A stretch of 64,000 nt of DNA from assembly GCA_032164245.1 (NCBI GenBank), contig JAVMKO010000001.1:169499434-169563433 (forward strand). Direction: 5' to 3'. Shown piece by piece: positions 42,858 to 53,849 of the stretch (positions are counted from its first letter, which is position 1; each line of letters starts with the position of its first letter). A program made the translations under genes and the position numbers. The stretch is from Sternotherus odoratus (taxonomy: Eukaryota; Chordata; Testudines; Kinosternidae). Below the pieces are notes generated by a model. That model did no database searches. It saw nothing but the letters and a program-made list of their open reading frames with translations, and had not been told where the DNA came from.

Positions 42858-43559
42858 CAGTGGTTCCCAAAGTGGGCGATACCGCCCCCTGGTGGGCGCT
42901 GGAACGATTCAGGGGGGCGATAGTAGCCTCAGGTGCAGTTGGGGGGCGTTGCATAAAAATAGGGGGCGGTGAAAGAATAAAGAAAGAGGAGAAGATAAGA
43001 AAATTTTGAAAAACCGTTCATACATGTTTCATCTGTTGTGTAACATAGGAAGTCGTAGTGATTAGGTACTTTATTTTCCAAATTGGGGGGCGTTGAATAA
43101 AATTATTAGCAAATTAATTAACTAAAAAAAGAAGCCGACTGCAAATAACTAATCGCAGTGATTTAAGAATGCTGCTGACAAAGATAGAGCCGAATATTAA
43201 CAAATTGATAGCAGTGCACCAGGTTCATCCTTCTCAGAATTATTTTTAATGTTATTTGTGATTTTTATTTAAATATTATCCTTCGTTATCATAATTTTCT
43301 GTGTGTAATGCGAATGTTACTATGGTCGATTTTCAATAAATAATTTTATAATTTTAAGCTTCAACATGTCCTATTTGCAACAACATCTTTTCTTACTATG
43401 TTGTAGGACGTAGGTAGAAATATAGATACATAAAATAAAGCAAAATTGTCACTGCATCTTTCTGTTTGTTCACTTAAAGAAGGTAGATTTTCAGGGGGGC
43501 GCTGAGTAATTTTTTATCTGAAAAAGGGGCGGTAGGCCAAATAAGTTTGGGAACCTCTG
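42858..43559 (+). mobile_element. hAT derivative retaining transposase C-terminus
   Basis: The ends CAGTGGTTCCCAAAGT and AAGTTTGGGAACCTCTG are inverted. Flanks are GTATAAAG (42850-42857) and GTATAAGG (43560-43567), a 7/8 match. The body keeps a short transposase tail (43118-43249). It is a deletion derivative of a once autonomous hAT transposon. Confidence 0.85.
43118..43249 (+). pseudogene. hAT transposase C-terminal remnant
   Basis: The open codons read KKRSRLQITNRSDLRMLLTK then IEPNINKLIAVHQVHPSQ, ending in TAA at 43247-43249. The pattern RSDLR..L..IEP.I..L....Q.HPSQ matches the extreme C-terminal tail of hAT transposases of the vertebrate ZBED/SCAND3-like type. The frame is closed upstream by TAA at 43115-43117, and the catalytic DDE domain is absent, so it is a relic. 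Confidence 0.75.
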
Positions 43560-43567
43560 GTATAAGG

Positions 43568-44235
43568 GAAAAAAGTGCACTGTGACATTTTGGATCCTGT
43601 GTTTTCAGTCCCTCTCACTCTTTTCTCTCCCACCCTTTCCTTTTCTTTTCAGCTTGGTCTTGTTAGCTCTCTTTGTTTTGTCATTTGTTATCAACTAATG
43701 GGTTTGGTCTTCTGAATTGTGCTTGCCATTTTTTTTTTCAATCAATAAAACAAAAGATTATCATTGCCGACTACTGCTCAGAAAATGCTACTTTCTATAC
43801 TGTCTGGTGATCGTGAAATACAAGGCAGTGTTTTTAATCAAAAACCCCAGGAAGCAGTTTGCCCTGTTGCCTGGTGAGGAGTATTTACTGTATGGTTACA
43901 GTAAGTGATTCACCTTCAGACGACATTGTGCTTCATGCACGTGTAAAAGAAACTGTAAGGTGGTTTACAAAGATGCACTCTCTCTCTTTAATTGTTTGGT
44001 CCAACAATCCCCTCCCTGTGTAAAAATGCATTTGTTTGGAGGGCTTTATTTAGCATTTTTTACAAAATGCTTGTATGCCGCTTTCCTTTCTAGAAGTGAT
44101 TGGCAGATTAAATACATTCTGCCAACTAATGTGCTTTTTTTTTTTTGTCACTCTGAATCCTGTGCCTGAAACTGTTCTGGAGAAATAGTCTGTATTTTTA
44201 AAGGAAGAAACTTTTGACTTCCACAGTAAGGGAGT
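43568..44235. other. Intronic sequence, no gene recognised
   Basis: Unique-looking AT-rich intron with pyrimidine tracts near 43605-43645. No coding potential recognised. Confidence 0.5.
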
Positions 44236-44240
44236 TAGGC

Positions 44241-44665
44241 TGTAAGAGGGTGCTGGCCAGAAAGTGCTGAGCCAGCCCCTGTTCCCTCCGGTAGTGGCTA
44301 GCCAAGCCTCTGCTAGCAGCTCCCACAGCTAGGGGAGGTAATTAGATAGCAGGGTGTGGCCCCCGCGTTAGTGAGGCTTAATTGACCCACCTGACAGCCT
44401 TCCAGGCCAGGGTATAAAACTGGCAGGAAGGAAGGGGGAGGAGAAGAGAAGGAGGAGAAAGGGAACAGAGTAACATAGAGGGTGGCTGTTCCTGGTTGGC
44501 TGTTAGAGCTAGCTGTTCCCCCAAAGCAGCCAAGCCAGGGTGACTGTATATAGAACTGTAAATAGGTGGTGGTGGGTGTGCACTGGGAAATAAAAGGACA
44601 CTGCTGTTGGCACCAAGGGGCTCCTGGCTCATTTTTTGAAGAGAGCAGGCAGAGGCACGCTTACA
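44241..44665 (+). mobile_element. Probable solo LTR
   Basis: The unit starts TGTAAG and ends CTTACA, so it has TG..CA ends within a 6-bp inverted repeat. It is flanked by TAGGC (44236-44240) and CAGGC (44666-44670), 4 of 5 matching. A TATAAAA box lies near 44411 and an AATAAA poly(A) signal near 44589, in LTR order, followed by a short U5-like region. No internal retroviral sequence adjoins it, so it would be a solo LTR left by recombination. The family is not recognised. Confidence 0.6.
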
Positions 44666-44832
44666 CAGGCTCTGTGGTTTTCTTGGTAGCTCCGGTCTGT
44701 GAGAAATTTATAATAGTTCCTTGCCCATCTTTTTCTCCCCTGTGTCACAGTATTCCTCCATGTGTGCAGCTACAGATTAAGAAACTCTGTGCTAGAGTTT
44801 TGGGCCAGGTGTATGCTGTGAATTAGTGTGGG

Positions 44833-45054
44833 AAGCCAGGGTGTGAATCTGCTTCACGTCTGCTTGACGCGCGGTAGTGTTCCATGTGGACACTACAACA
44901 ACATACTGAAAACGCCAGAATGCGGCTTTGCGTACTGCTGTTTGACAGGGTAGTCACTAAACCACGCTCCAGAACTTTCGCCGCACTGTAGCAATGACCA
45001 CACGGGATGTTATTGTGTGGATAGCAAGTGTGCTGTACATTCACACCCTGGCTT
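44833..45054. mobile_element. MITE-like inverted repeat unit
   Basis: AAGCCAGGGTGTGAAT at 44833-44848 is exactly inverted at 45039-45054. The interior shows CATGTGGACACTACAACA and CACTGTAGCAATGACCACAC blocks as in turtle MITEs. The outer limits may extend further to the GTGTAGATGAGCCCTT block near 45085. Confidence 0.6.
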
Positions 45055-45089
45055 GCTGCCCAATAACTCGCTGTGTAGATGAGCCCTTA

Positions 45090-47854
45090 GTGACTTAACA
45101 GAATTCCGTGATGAATTGTGTGTCAGAGCTGGGGATAAACTCAAATCTCCTGCCTGCCATGTGTCATCAACACAAGATCTTCTTTCCTCCTTAAAGGCTT
45201 TTTAAAGATTCTTGCTTTCACTCAAGCCGCTCAGTAAAATTTTGGGAAGCATTAGAGGAAAAACTCAGGCTTCAGATTAATTTATGTGGAATGGGATGGG
45301 GGTTGGATGGAAAGAAGGGGAAAAAAGCAGAGACTCTTGTATCTCTTTGCAAAAAATACATATTTAGAACTGTATTTTCCCTGAAAAAATTCTGTTCCCC
45401 CAGAAGGTGTGGGGTATGGTTTGGTTTGGTTTTGAGTTATAATGCAATTCCCAAGTTTATAAATAAGTTTTCAAAGAACAAAAGGAGTGGTGGAGAGGAA
45501 AATATGTGCAAAAGCTTCATGGGCATAGTCCTTTTTTAATCCAGATGGGTTAACCTGGTCCCTTCCTTGGAGAGGCTTGACTTTACACATCATGATAGGG
45601 GATCAAAGGGCAAGAGACATCGCACACCAAGATACTTCTGTGGCTTAAAACTAAATCCAGACTATCAGGAGTTTCAAAAAGAAATCACACCCTGATGAAA
45701 GGCTAAAAAGCACTTTGCTTTTACATTTAGGAAAACCGCTAAAACTTGTAAGTGAATGTAGTGTTCATGAATGAGAGAGTCTTCTACCATTGGCTTGAGT
45801 TCAATACTCTCTGGAGACGTGTACTGCAAACTTTTCCAAAGAGCTCCATAAGTGTGATATTCTATCTTGATTTGCAAAGTTCTGCAGTTCCAGTCCTGTT
45901 TTGAGTTGAGCAGAGACTTCTAATTAAGCAAAATTGTGTGGTGGGTTTTGTAACATAAACAGGAAATTAGGATGAGAGGGCTCATGTTTTCCTTTCTGGA
46001 GAATGTGAGCCAGGAGTTGAATTTGGCTTCCAAAGATAAAAGGTTAGTACACTGACCCAGTCGCTGCTGACCCGATACCCCCCGATGTTCTCAGTGTAGT
46101 GCAGTCCGCCCTAGTGTTGTGCAATTATTTTCCAAGTACAAATTGTTTATTATCTAAGCTTTCTTGGCTCCCCTTTTTATATAAAGTGCATAAATAGTCA
46201 AGTGAGGTGCAACCTTGAAGTTTCTTATTGCTAAAAGCCAAAATATAAATATTATTTCATGGTAGGGCTATGGCATGTGGGTGGATGAACTACAGCATGG
46301 ACACAAATGGTTTTGCTTTCTTTTACAGTTCACCACATTTTCAGTATATTTAATGAACCAATAATAGGGGTAATGATTGCCATGAGTTGATTATCTCTTG
46401 GACCTTATGAGGCATGAAATCTATTTCTGAATCTGTGCCTTCAGTTTCCCTGGCATGAGAGCCTTCTGGCTGGTCAGAGGATACCTGGTTGCCATGATGG
46501 ACAAAAAAAAAGTTACTTTTCCCTGAGAAATGATGGCGGCAGATCAGAAAGCCACAGAGTAATTTTTCTTAGCTCTGTAATTTTTCATCACTTTACCTGT
46601 TTGCAGGACCAGGTCTGTCCAAAGCATGCATATAATGTAAATTATCTCTGCCACGCGGGCCAAGGAGATATGACAGTGTCTGTTTTGCGGACTAGAGGAA
46701 TTAGTATCCAGTCGTGAATGAGACTGATGAGACACATTGTTTTAATCACTTTTCTTGTAGCAACTTGTTTCGGATAGGCCCTTAATCTTGAATGTACCAT
46801 ACACACATTCATATGCCCATTTGACCGTTTCCTTTTGAATTGGCATATTAAAGGGTCAGTATTTTGCACTCTGAGCTTTGGGTCACAATGTCACCGTCAC
46901 CAACTTTTGTGGTCCAGGTAGTATCAGCGCAATTTCCTCAGTCGGGATGCTGAGTTTTCCAAACGGATACAATATGCAGTGCACTGAATATAGGGTTGAT
47001 TGAAGAATTGCACTAAGGGTATCTCTAGATGAGATTGGGGAATATAGTCCTGTTTAAAAATGTGACTAGTGTGTATAGGGATTGGTAACTTTAAAATGTG
47101 TTAGCTGGTTGTGGGCAAACGTAGGTTTCCCTGCCCCCTGCCTCCCATGAGCAGCTAATCCATTCTTAAAGATGTTGAAACCCTGTTGTAAGAGAGTACT
47201 TTGCCCAATGAGCTGGAGAGCTGGGGAATATGCTGGCCCTGATTACAGGATGAGCCACTCCTGGGTTGAATCAGCTGTTTTAATATGAAAGGCAACAGGA
47301 AACTGCAGCATGTGGCTGATGAAGAAAGTAACTGGGGGTGCCAGGAAGCCTGACAAAAGCAGGAGAAATCTCCCCAGGGAGGGAGGCTTAGGAGACCCTG
47401 CCCAAGAAGCAGGAGAGAGACAGATGCTAAGAAAGGGTGGGGGGGGGAGTGGGAGGAACGGCAGGGGGCTGTGCCCAGTTGATACTATGTGAGTTTGTGT
47501 TTAGTTTCTCAAAGACGCTGTTGTTTTAGGTGATCGACTGAGGACCAGTATGTACCCAGAAGAGTAAACAAATGGGATCGCTTGTTGGGTCTGTCTTGAA
47601 TTTCTTTTGGACTGGATGAGTTCTTAAAGTGGCCTTGCTGAGCGGGAGAAAGAGGCAGGAGTCACCCATAGCGTTATACCCATCAACACTAGTGTTCAAA
47701 AATATTAGTTAAGCTACGTTAAGTCTGTGTTTTTAAAAAGTGTTCGCTATCTTCCTGGTCCAAACCTGGCCTGGCGAATGGTGGTGAAAGCCCCCACTGT
47801 CGTTTGTCTTGCATGTGGTCCTAGTCTTTACTTTTGTCCCTGCAGGTGCTGGCT
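45090..47854. other. Intronic sequence, no gene recognised
   Basis: Unique-looking intron. Short open frames have no domain and no splice context. A G run lies near 47440. Confidence 0.5.
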
Positions 47855-47862
47855 CTTCAGAC

Positions 47863-48024
47863 CAATGTTCCCTCTAATTTTTGACAGGCTGTAAACAGTG
47901 CGTAAAATTTTTTGACTGTGTGCAAAAAATGTATTCTGTGCAAATTTTTGTGCGTGCAGTGTTTCCCCGTGTGCGCAGTTTACGATCTGTGTGCGCACAC
48001 ATGCACAGCTTAGGGGGAACAGTG
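47863..48024. mobile_element. hAT MITE with perfect 8-bp TSD
   Basis: The ends CAATGTTCCCTCTAA and TTAGGGGGAACAGTG are inverted. Flanks are identical CTTCAGAC at 47855-47862 and 48025-48032. The GTGTGCGCAGTTTACG interior is typical of a turtle hAT MITE. Confidence 0.85.
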
Positions 48025-48032
48025 CTTCAGAC

Positions 48033-49503
48033 CAAATTTTCAGTGAACATGGCTGTTTAACAGCTTATTATTTTATTTGATTGAGGGAGTTGGCTTTTTT
48101 CCTAGATTCTCTTTCTTCAAAGGAAAAGCTTGTCTCACTTTCCAGGATTGCTCCTAATGAGCTTTTTTTTTTTTTTTTTAATTTCATGCTCTGCTAAAAA
48201 TGGCTGAGGCCAGTAGCCTCCCTTCAGGCACATCCCAGATGAGCAGTACTTTGTCTCCTGACTCTTCTGCAAACCAGAGTGTACTTGCTTGTGCGCGAGC
48301 TCAGTGGTAGGGTATCAGCTGTTGCCAAAACTCACCATCAAAGCAGAATCTTCTCTCTTTTTGGCTGCAAATACAGAATTAGATTTTGTTCCCTTGTATA
48401 AGTATACTAAGATGAGACCCCTTCAGTATATCATGTTTCAGACCATAGGTCAAATCCTCACCTGAAGCATAGGAGGAAGTTGTGGTGAGGGGTGTGCTCA
48501 GATCGTGGCATAATGCCTAAATCATGGGATGGCTGTGCAGAGCTGGTCCCTAGATATAAACTAAAGCAGCCCAAGTGCTCTTCTGACTTATGGTGACTTC
48601 CAGTGGCTCCCAAGGGCCAAAACTCCAATCTGAGACCAGCGTGGTAGAGGGGAATCTTGGCCAAGATCCTCCTGCTTCAGCCGTTCCGTCTGCACTGGCA
48701 GGGCTAGTGTAGGTACCTCTGCCAACTGAGGATTGTGTTACAATAGTGTTACAATCCTCCCAGGGCTAGATAAGTCAGCTCTACAGATGCACTTCACTGT
48801 AGGCTCTACCCCCATATATACAGCCTTCAGTTGTGCTCCATTGTGGCAGGAGCAGCAGCTTGAATTCTGTCCTGAAAAGTAATTGTACAAATGGCATAAT
48901 GGGGTTCTGGGTCTGTCCTTTGGGTGATTTTTGTATTGGATGCATTCAGGTTTTACAAGTAAAAAGATGTTTGTTCTTTCTCTGGCTGCCTGGGCTGTAA
49001 GGTAAGGGTCATAGTGTGTTCTCTGCACTTTGCCCATCACCACCAGTAACCAAGGTTTTGCTGACCAAATTAGACTTTGTGACACCTGTGCTACCCTTGT
49101 GCTGGGTTTACACAGGAGTACCTGATTAGAACTTGGTAAACGAATCTGTTGATATGCAAAATGAAACACGCTGCACAGCTCATTTTCACACCTGGGTTGG
49201 TTCTGCAGAGCTAACCAAAAAAGGAACCAAAAGTAAAAAAGCAGAAAATAATGTGAATCACTAAAACCATCATCAAATATGACTCCCAACAAACACAGGG
49301 AGCGAATCTGTTGAGCAAGGCCCTGACTGAGCAAGGCATTTGAGGTACTTGACTTCAGTGTGAGACTCATGCTTAAAGTTAGGCAGGTGCTTAAGCACTT
49401 TGCTTAATTGGGGCATACAACTTTGCTGGTTTTATTTAGTCACTTCTTAGAGCAGAACCACACCCTCGTTTTTGTCCACTTCTGCCCAAACCCAATGTGC
49501 AAC
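48033..49503. other. Intronic sequence, no gene recognised
   Basis: Unique-looking intron. The 210-codon minus-strand frame at 48738-49370 has no recognised domain and no supporting splice sites; it is probably a chance frame. Confidence 0.45.
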
Positions 49504-49506
49504 TGA

Positions 49507-50226
49507 GGGTATGTCTTCACTACGAAATTAGGTCGATTACATTGCAGTCGATTTTTGTATAAAGTTGATTTTGTGCATCCCCACAAAACACAGCAAGTCG
49601 GCAGCGTTTTCTGGAACGCTTGCCTCAGCTCCTTAATTTTCACACAGCACTGTTGTCCGTCCCTGTTGTGGCCCCTTTCCAACATGGCCTTGGAGACTCT
49701 GCCAAACGTGTTGGCATTCTGTTTGTTGGAACGGAGTTCTGCCATCACGGATTCCTCTCCCCAGATAGCGATCAGATCCAACACCTCCTGTGTGGACCAT
49801 GCTGGAGCTCTTTTGCGATTGTGGGACTGCATGGTCTCCTGTGCCGATGAGCTCTGCATGGAGAGTGACCTGTGCAGGTGAGCTCGCCACGCGGGCCAAA
49901 CAGGAAATGAAATTCAAAAGTTCCCGGCGCTTTTCCTGTCTACCTGGCCAGTGCATGCGAGTTGAGAGTGCGGTCCAGAGCAGTCTCAGTGGAGAATTGT
50001 GGGACAGCTCCCGGAGGCCAATACCGTCATCATGCATTCTTACTAACCCACAGTCGCCCCAGAGACGTCGATTTCAGCGCTACTCCCCTTGTCGGGGAGG
50101 AGTACAGAAATCTATTGTGAAGGCCCCTTAAGTCGACTGAAAGGGCGTCCACATGAGGACGGGTACCAGGGTTCTGTTGACTTAACGCTGCTACAGTTGA
50201 CCTTAAGTCATAGTGTAGACCGGCCC
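49507..50226 (-). mobile_element. PIF/Harbinger derivative with Myb/SANT remnant
   Basis: The ends GGGTATGTCTTCACTACG and CATAGTGTAGACCGGCCC are imperfect inverted ends. Both are flanked by TGA (49504-49506 and 50227-50229), a 3-bp duplication of the TNA type expected for PIF/Harbinger. The minus strand encodes part of a Myb/SANT-like protein (49600-49859). No DDE transposase remains. Confidence 0.82.
49600..49859 (-). pseudogene. Harbinger Myb/SANT-like protein, N-terminal remnant
   Basis: From a Met at 49859 the minus strand reads through NRKRAPAWSTQEVLDLIAIW and on to QQCCVKIKELRQAFQKT. This is the Myb/SANT-like DNA-binding domain that PIF/Harbinger elements encode beside their transposase. 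The usual C-terminal part is missing: after QKT the frame departs into unrelated sequence and runs out of the element, so it is a deletion relic. The tryptophans and the IKELR helix are still visible. Confidence 0.75.
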
Positions 50227-50386
50227 TGAGAGAGTGCCAGGGGCTCAAGTGACTGTCCCTCAGCTGGCTGGAAGTAGTGTTTTTTGAGGATGGAATGTGT
50301 AAGAGGAGGAGACAAACAGGATGTAGCTGTTCACCCACTGGGTGTGTATTTGGGTTTATAGAAGCAAAACCACAAAAAAGTACCTA

Positions 50387-50858
50387 CCGTATTTTTCGCC
50401 CTATAAGACGCACTTTTTCTTCCCCAAAACGGGGGGGGGGGGGAAAGTTGGTGCGTCTTATAGGGCGAATGCAAAAAAAAAAAAAAAAAGCGCCTCGCTC
50501 TCCCGTCCCCGCCGCGCGGGCGGGCTGCCGAGGTTCCCCCCTCCCCGCCGGACCAAAAAAAAAAAAAAAAAAAAAAGCGCTTCGCTCTCCCGTCCCCGCC
50601 GCGCGGGCGGGCTGCCGGGGTTCCCCCCTCCCCGCCGCGGGCGGGCTGCTGGGGTTCCCCCCTCCCCGCCGGACCAAAAAAAAAAAAAAAGCGCCTCGTT
50701 CTCCCGTCCCCGCCGCGCGGGCGGGCTGCCGGGAGCATCTTTTTTTTTTTTTTTTGGTCCGTCGGGGAGGGGGGAACCCCAGCAGCCCGCCCGCGGCGGG
50801 GAGGGGGGAACCTCGGCAGCCCGCCCGCGCGGCGGGGACGGGAGAGCGAGGCGCTTTT

Positions 50859-50889
<31 letters not shown>

Positions 50890-50967
50890 TTTTTCCCTCC
50901 GGATTTTTTATTAAAAAACGAGGGGGCGTCTTATAGGCCGGAGCGTCCTATAAGACGAAAAATACGG
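50387..50967. mobile_element. MITE with CCGTATTTTTCG ends and GC palindrome
   Basis: The ends CCGTATTTTTCGCCCTATAA and CCTATAAGACGAAAAATACGG (last 20 bases) are inverted and flanked by TA on both sides (50385-50386, 50968-50969). Between them are three direct copies of a block of about 85 bp (CTCCCGTCCCCGCCGCGCGG plus poly-A) starting near 50488, 50577 and 50692. One inverted copy follows at 50756-50854, then an (ATTT)n tract. Open frames here encode only repeats. It may belong to the ISL2EU/PIF group, but that is uncertain. Confidence 0.75.
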
Positions 50968-50969
50968 TA

Positions 50970-52333
50970 TGTCAGGCAGTGACCACCGTTGATGGTTACT
51001 CTAGTAACAGAAATTGAATAAAAAGAAAATCCAGAGCAAATTTAATTAACCCCTACAGCAAAACATTTTTTAAAATCCCTTCTTCTTTGCGGGTAGGGTT
51101 GGAGAATGTGCCTCAAGTAGCCTTCTGCTTTCCATAGTCCCAAGAAGAAGCTGAGTTTGGTAGCATGCTCTGAAGGTCAGTAGATTCAGACTAAGGCAGG
51201 AGGAAGTGTTCAAGCTGTGGAGCCCTCACAGAATTCCTTGGAGGCAGCACCCTCTCTTAAATCAAGGTGGGGCTGCAGCTTTGGAGGGAAGGAGGGAGAG
51301 TTCTGAGACAGTATGACACACAGAGAGAGGCAGCCTCTTCTGTAGACAGGTTCCAGACCATGTAGACATCTGTATACTGGGTACATGCTGCCTTAAAGAT
51401 CCCAAAGGCTTGATTCAATGTCCATTGAAGTCAACTGAACTCTTTTCATTGACTGCAATGGATGCTGAGTCAAGCCTCAAATACATACTTATCTCTTAGA
51501 CCTTTCTGGGGATAGGAGTGCCTGAAAGGTTGTTTTCTTTGCTCATAATCATCATTCTTGAAACCCTGCTGATACCCACAGGGCTGTTCCCAAATCACCA
51601 AAAATACAGATGCACTGTTGATGAGAATAGTATCCTGCTACTTAAAATAAAGTCACTGTAATGGAACACTGTCCTAGGATGTTCTTTCACCATAAGGTTT
51701 CAGCCAACACGTACCAAATGAAGGGCACTTTATCTGATGTGGGGTGCAACGGCGTGTGGCAGTTACTCACTGTATGACTCTCGTATAGCTGTGATCTGAT
51801 AGACTGAAGCACATAAGCCTGTTTGCTAAACTAAATGGAGAACCTCTTTTCCACTCTAATGCAGTGAGAACAGGGGGCCTAGCACATATTGTGTGTGTGT
51901 GGAGTTTATTCTCAGGAAATGTTATCAAGCTTTCTGGCTGCTGTCAGGTTGCATTGGTATCATATGAAATGAAAAAAGTTATATTAATAAGCTAAGAAAA
52001 CTAAAACTAACCTCTGACCTCTAGGTCAGGGCTGGTTGGTGAAGGCTGTAAAGAGGAAAGCTTGCATTTTCTGCTTGTGCATTACCTGCTTTGCTGGTAC
52101 ATGCTGGGCTTGACTCTCTAGGGTGGTCAGGATGGCCCCTTTTACCAAACAGTTCCTTTTCAGAAGGTCAAGAGACTGCTGAGAATGTAACGGTTCTGTT
52201 AACAACTCACCTGTCTAATTTTTGACAGCAACATTATTTTGGGGGGTGAAGATGGAGCCAATTCATGCATGTACAACATGTGAACCTAAATATAAAACGA
52301 GGCTTGATAAACCATTTATCTTTCCTTTTTCAG
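50970..52333. other. Intronic sequence before exon 3, no gene recognised
   Basis: Unique-looking intron. The last bases form a strong polypyrimidine tract (TTTCCTTTTTCAG) for exon 3. Confidence 0.6.
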
Positions 52334-52438
52334 GTTATGCTCACTGGAAAGGTCAGATGTTAAATTCAGATGAACTCCATGAACTCTATGAAGGACTTAA
52401 ACTGAACAATGTCAACCACTATGACTACGTACTCACAG
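52334..52438 (+). CDS. PDXK: Pyridoxal kinase, coding exon 3
   Basis: This 105-bp exon encodes [20 protein letters not shown] and then [15 protein letters not shown], closely matching vertebrate PDXK. The GYAHWKG motif is part of the lid and substrate loop region. It enters in phase 1 after TTTTTCAG and leaves in phase 1 at ACAG/gtgagt. Length and phase keep the frame with exons 2 and 4; because it is a multiple of three, skipping it would also keep the frame. Confidence 0.96.
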
Positions 52439-52997
52439 GTGAGTGCTCGTGTTTCTTTGGAGAGCCCATAATATTATTGTAATATTTACACAAGGGCAAA
52501 AGTGATAACCCAGGTCCTTGCCTTTTTCAAAACCAGTTAATTACATTCTCCTTCCTCAAATTCCTCCTAGTGTCAGCTGGACACTGTATTCTTTAGCTGC
52601 TTATGCCATACATTGTGAAACAGGTGCTCTATTCCAGCCCAAAGGTGGTTACATTATGGTGGAATGGGGAATGTGATCCCTGAATATGGGTTTGGGTAAG
52701 TGTTAGTTAATGTGCCGTGTGATACTCTAATAAAAGGAGCGATAGAAATGCAGAGTATTATTTTTATATGTATTATGAAGATATAAGGATTTAAACTCCT
52801 AAAAGCTGCAGTGATGCAACTTTATGGTTTAAATCACTGAGTATTATTCTTGTTTTATACATGGTGTGCTCCGGGGGGATTTTTTCTTGATCTTTGTGAG
52901 TGGTAGTGTTTTGAGCACAGGGTGGAGGAGAGTCGGAAGACCTGGGCTCTGTTCTGAACCCTGTTGTATTTCTTGAGCTTTGCTCTTGTTGATATGA

Positions 52998-53215
52998 CAG
53001 TAATTTTCAAACTTTTGTACTTGTGACCCCTTACGTTATGCTCACTGTGTGCAACCCCCTTAAAAATTAAAACATGTTTTTATATATTTAACCACATTAT
53101 AAATGCTGGAGGAAAAGCAGGGTTTGAGGAGGGGGCTGACAGCTCGCGCCCCCCCCCCCATGTAATAACCTCACAAGCCCTTGAGGGGTCCTGACCTCCA
53201 GTTTGAAAATCCCTG
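52998..53215. mobile_element. hAT MITE
   Basis: The ends CAGTAATTTTCAAAC and GTTTGAAAATCCCTG are inverted. Flanks are TGATATGA (52990-52997) and ATATATGA (53216-53223), 6 of 8 matching. The interior includes a C run near 53150. Confidence 0.7.
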
Positions 53216-53323
53216 ATATATGATCCTTTAACCTTTCATCAGTGTGTAGCCTCATATCATATAGTAACCTTGTGCAGTATCTTTTCACTTATCACAGTGC
53301 ACTCTCTCTCTCTTTATTTATAT

Positions 53324-53840
53324 CAGGGGTCTCAAACATGTGGCCTGGGGGCCACATGCGGCCCGCAAAGCCCTTCCCTGCGTCCCGCCAAGCTTCCTGG
53401 CGCCCCCCCTTCCCCCCGGTCCCCCCATAGCAGTTTGCAGGACGGAGGGGCCAGAAGTGGAGGCTTCTCTGCTGCCTGGCTGGGCCGCGCGTGTTTCTAG
53501 CTCTGGACTTCCTATATTGCTCTTGCTTTGTTTGCCAAACAGCTGTTGGTGGTGCCTAGCGCTTTCCAGGAGGGAATGGGGAGCTGCGTGCTCCGAGGAG
53601 GAGGTGGGGCAGGGGTGGGACCTCTTGGAAGGGGTGGAGTGGGGGCGGAGCCGGGGCAGCGAGGGCAGGGTGTGTGTCAGTGGTGCGGCCCTCGGGCCAG
53701 TGCACTAGTCCTCATGGAAGGGGTGGAGTGGGGGCAGAGCCGGGGCAGCGAGGGTATGTGTGTGTGTCAGTGGTGTGGCCCTCGGGCCAGTGCACTAGTC
53801 CTCATGCGGCCCTCATGGTCATTTGAGTTTGAGACCCCTG
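53324..53840. mobile_element. hAT element with perfect TSD and internal duplication
   Basis: The ends CAGGGGTCTCAAAC and GTTTGAGACCCCTG are exact 14-bp inverted repeats. Flanks are identical ATTTATAT at 53316-53323 and 53841-53848. About 94 bp (GAAGGGGTGGAGTGGGGGC ... CACTAGTCCTCAT) is tandemly duplicated at about 53626-53718 and 53719-53801. Open frames across it have no recognised domain. Confidence 0.88.
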
Positions 53841-53849
53841 ATTTATATA

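Larger units (their letters stand above)
38286..52333 (+). other. PDXK: PDXK intron 2 (about 14.0 kb)
   Basis: Bounded by gtaaat at 38286 and TTTTTCAG ending at 52333. It holds the mobile elements listed within it. No additional PDXK exon was recognised. Confidence 0.9.

Noticed and set aside
48738..49370. 210-codon minus-strand frame in intron 2
   Set aside because: No recognised domain, no flanking splice sites and no repeat origin that I can see; judged a chance frame.
50277..50936. 219-codon and other frames through 50.3-50.9 kb
   Set aside because: The frames read through MITE direct and inverted repeats and poly-A tracts on both strands; the product is repeats of one block.
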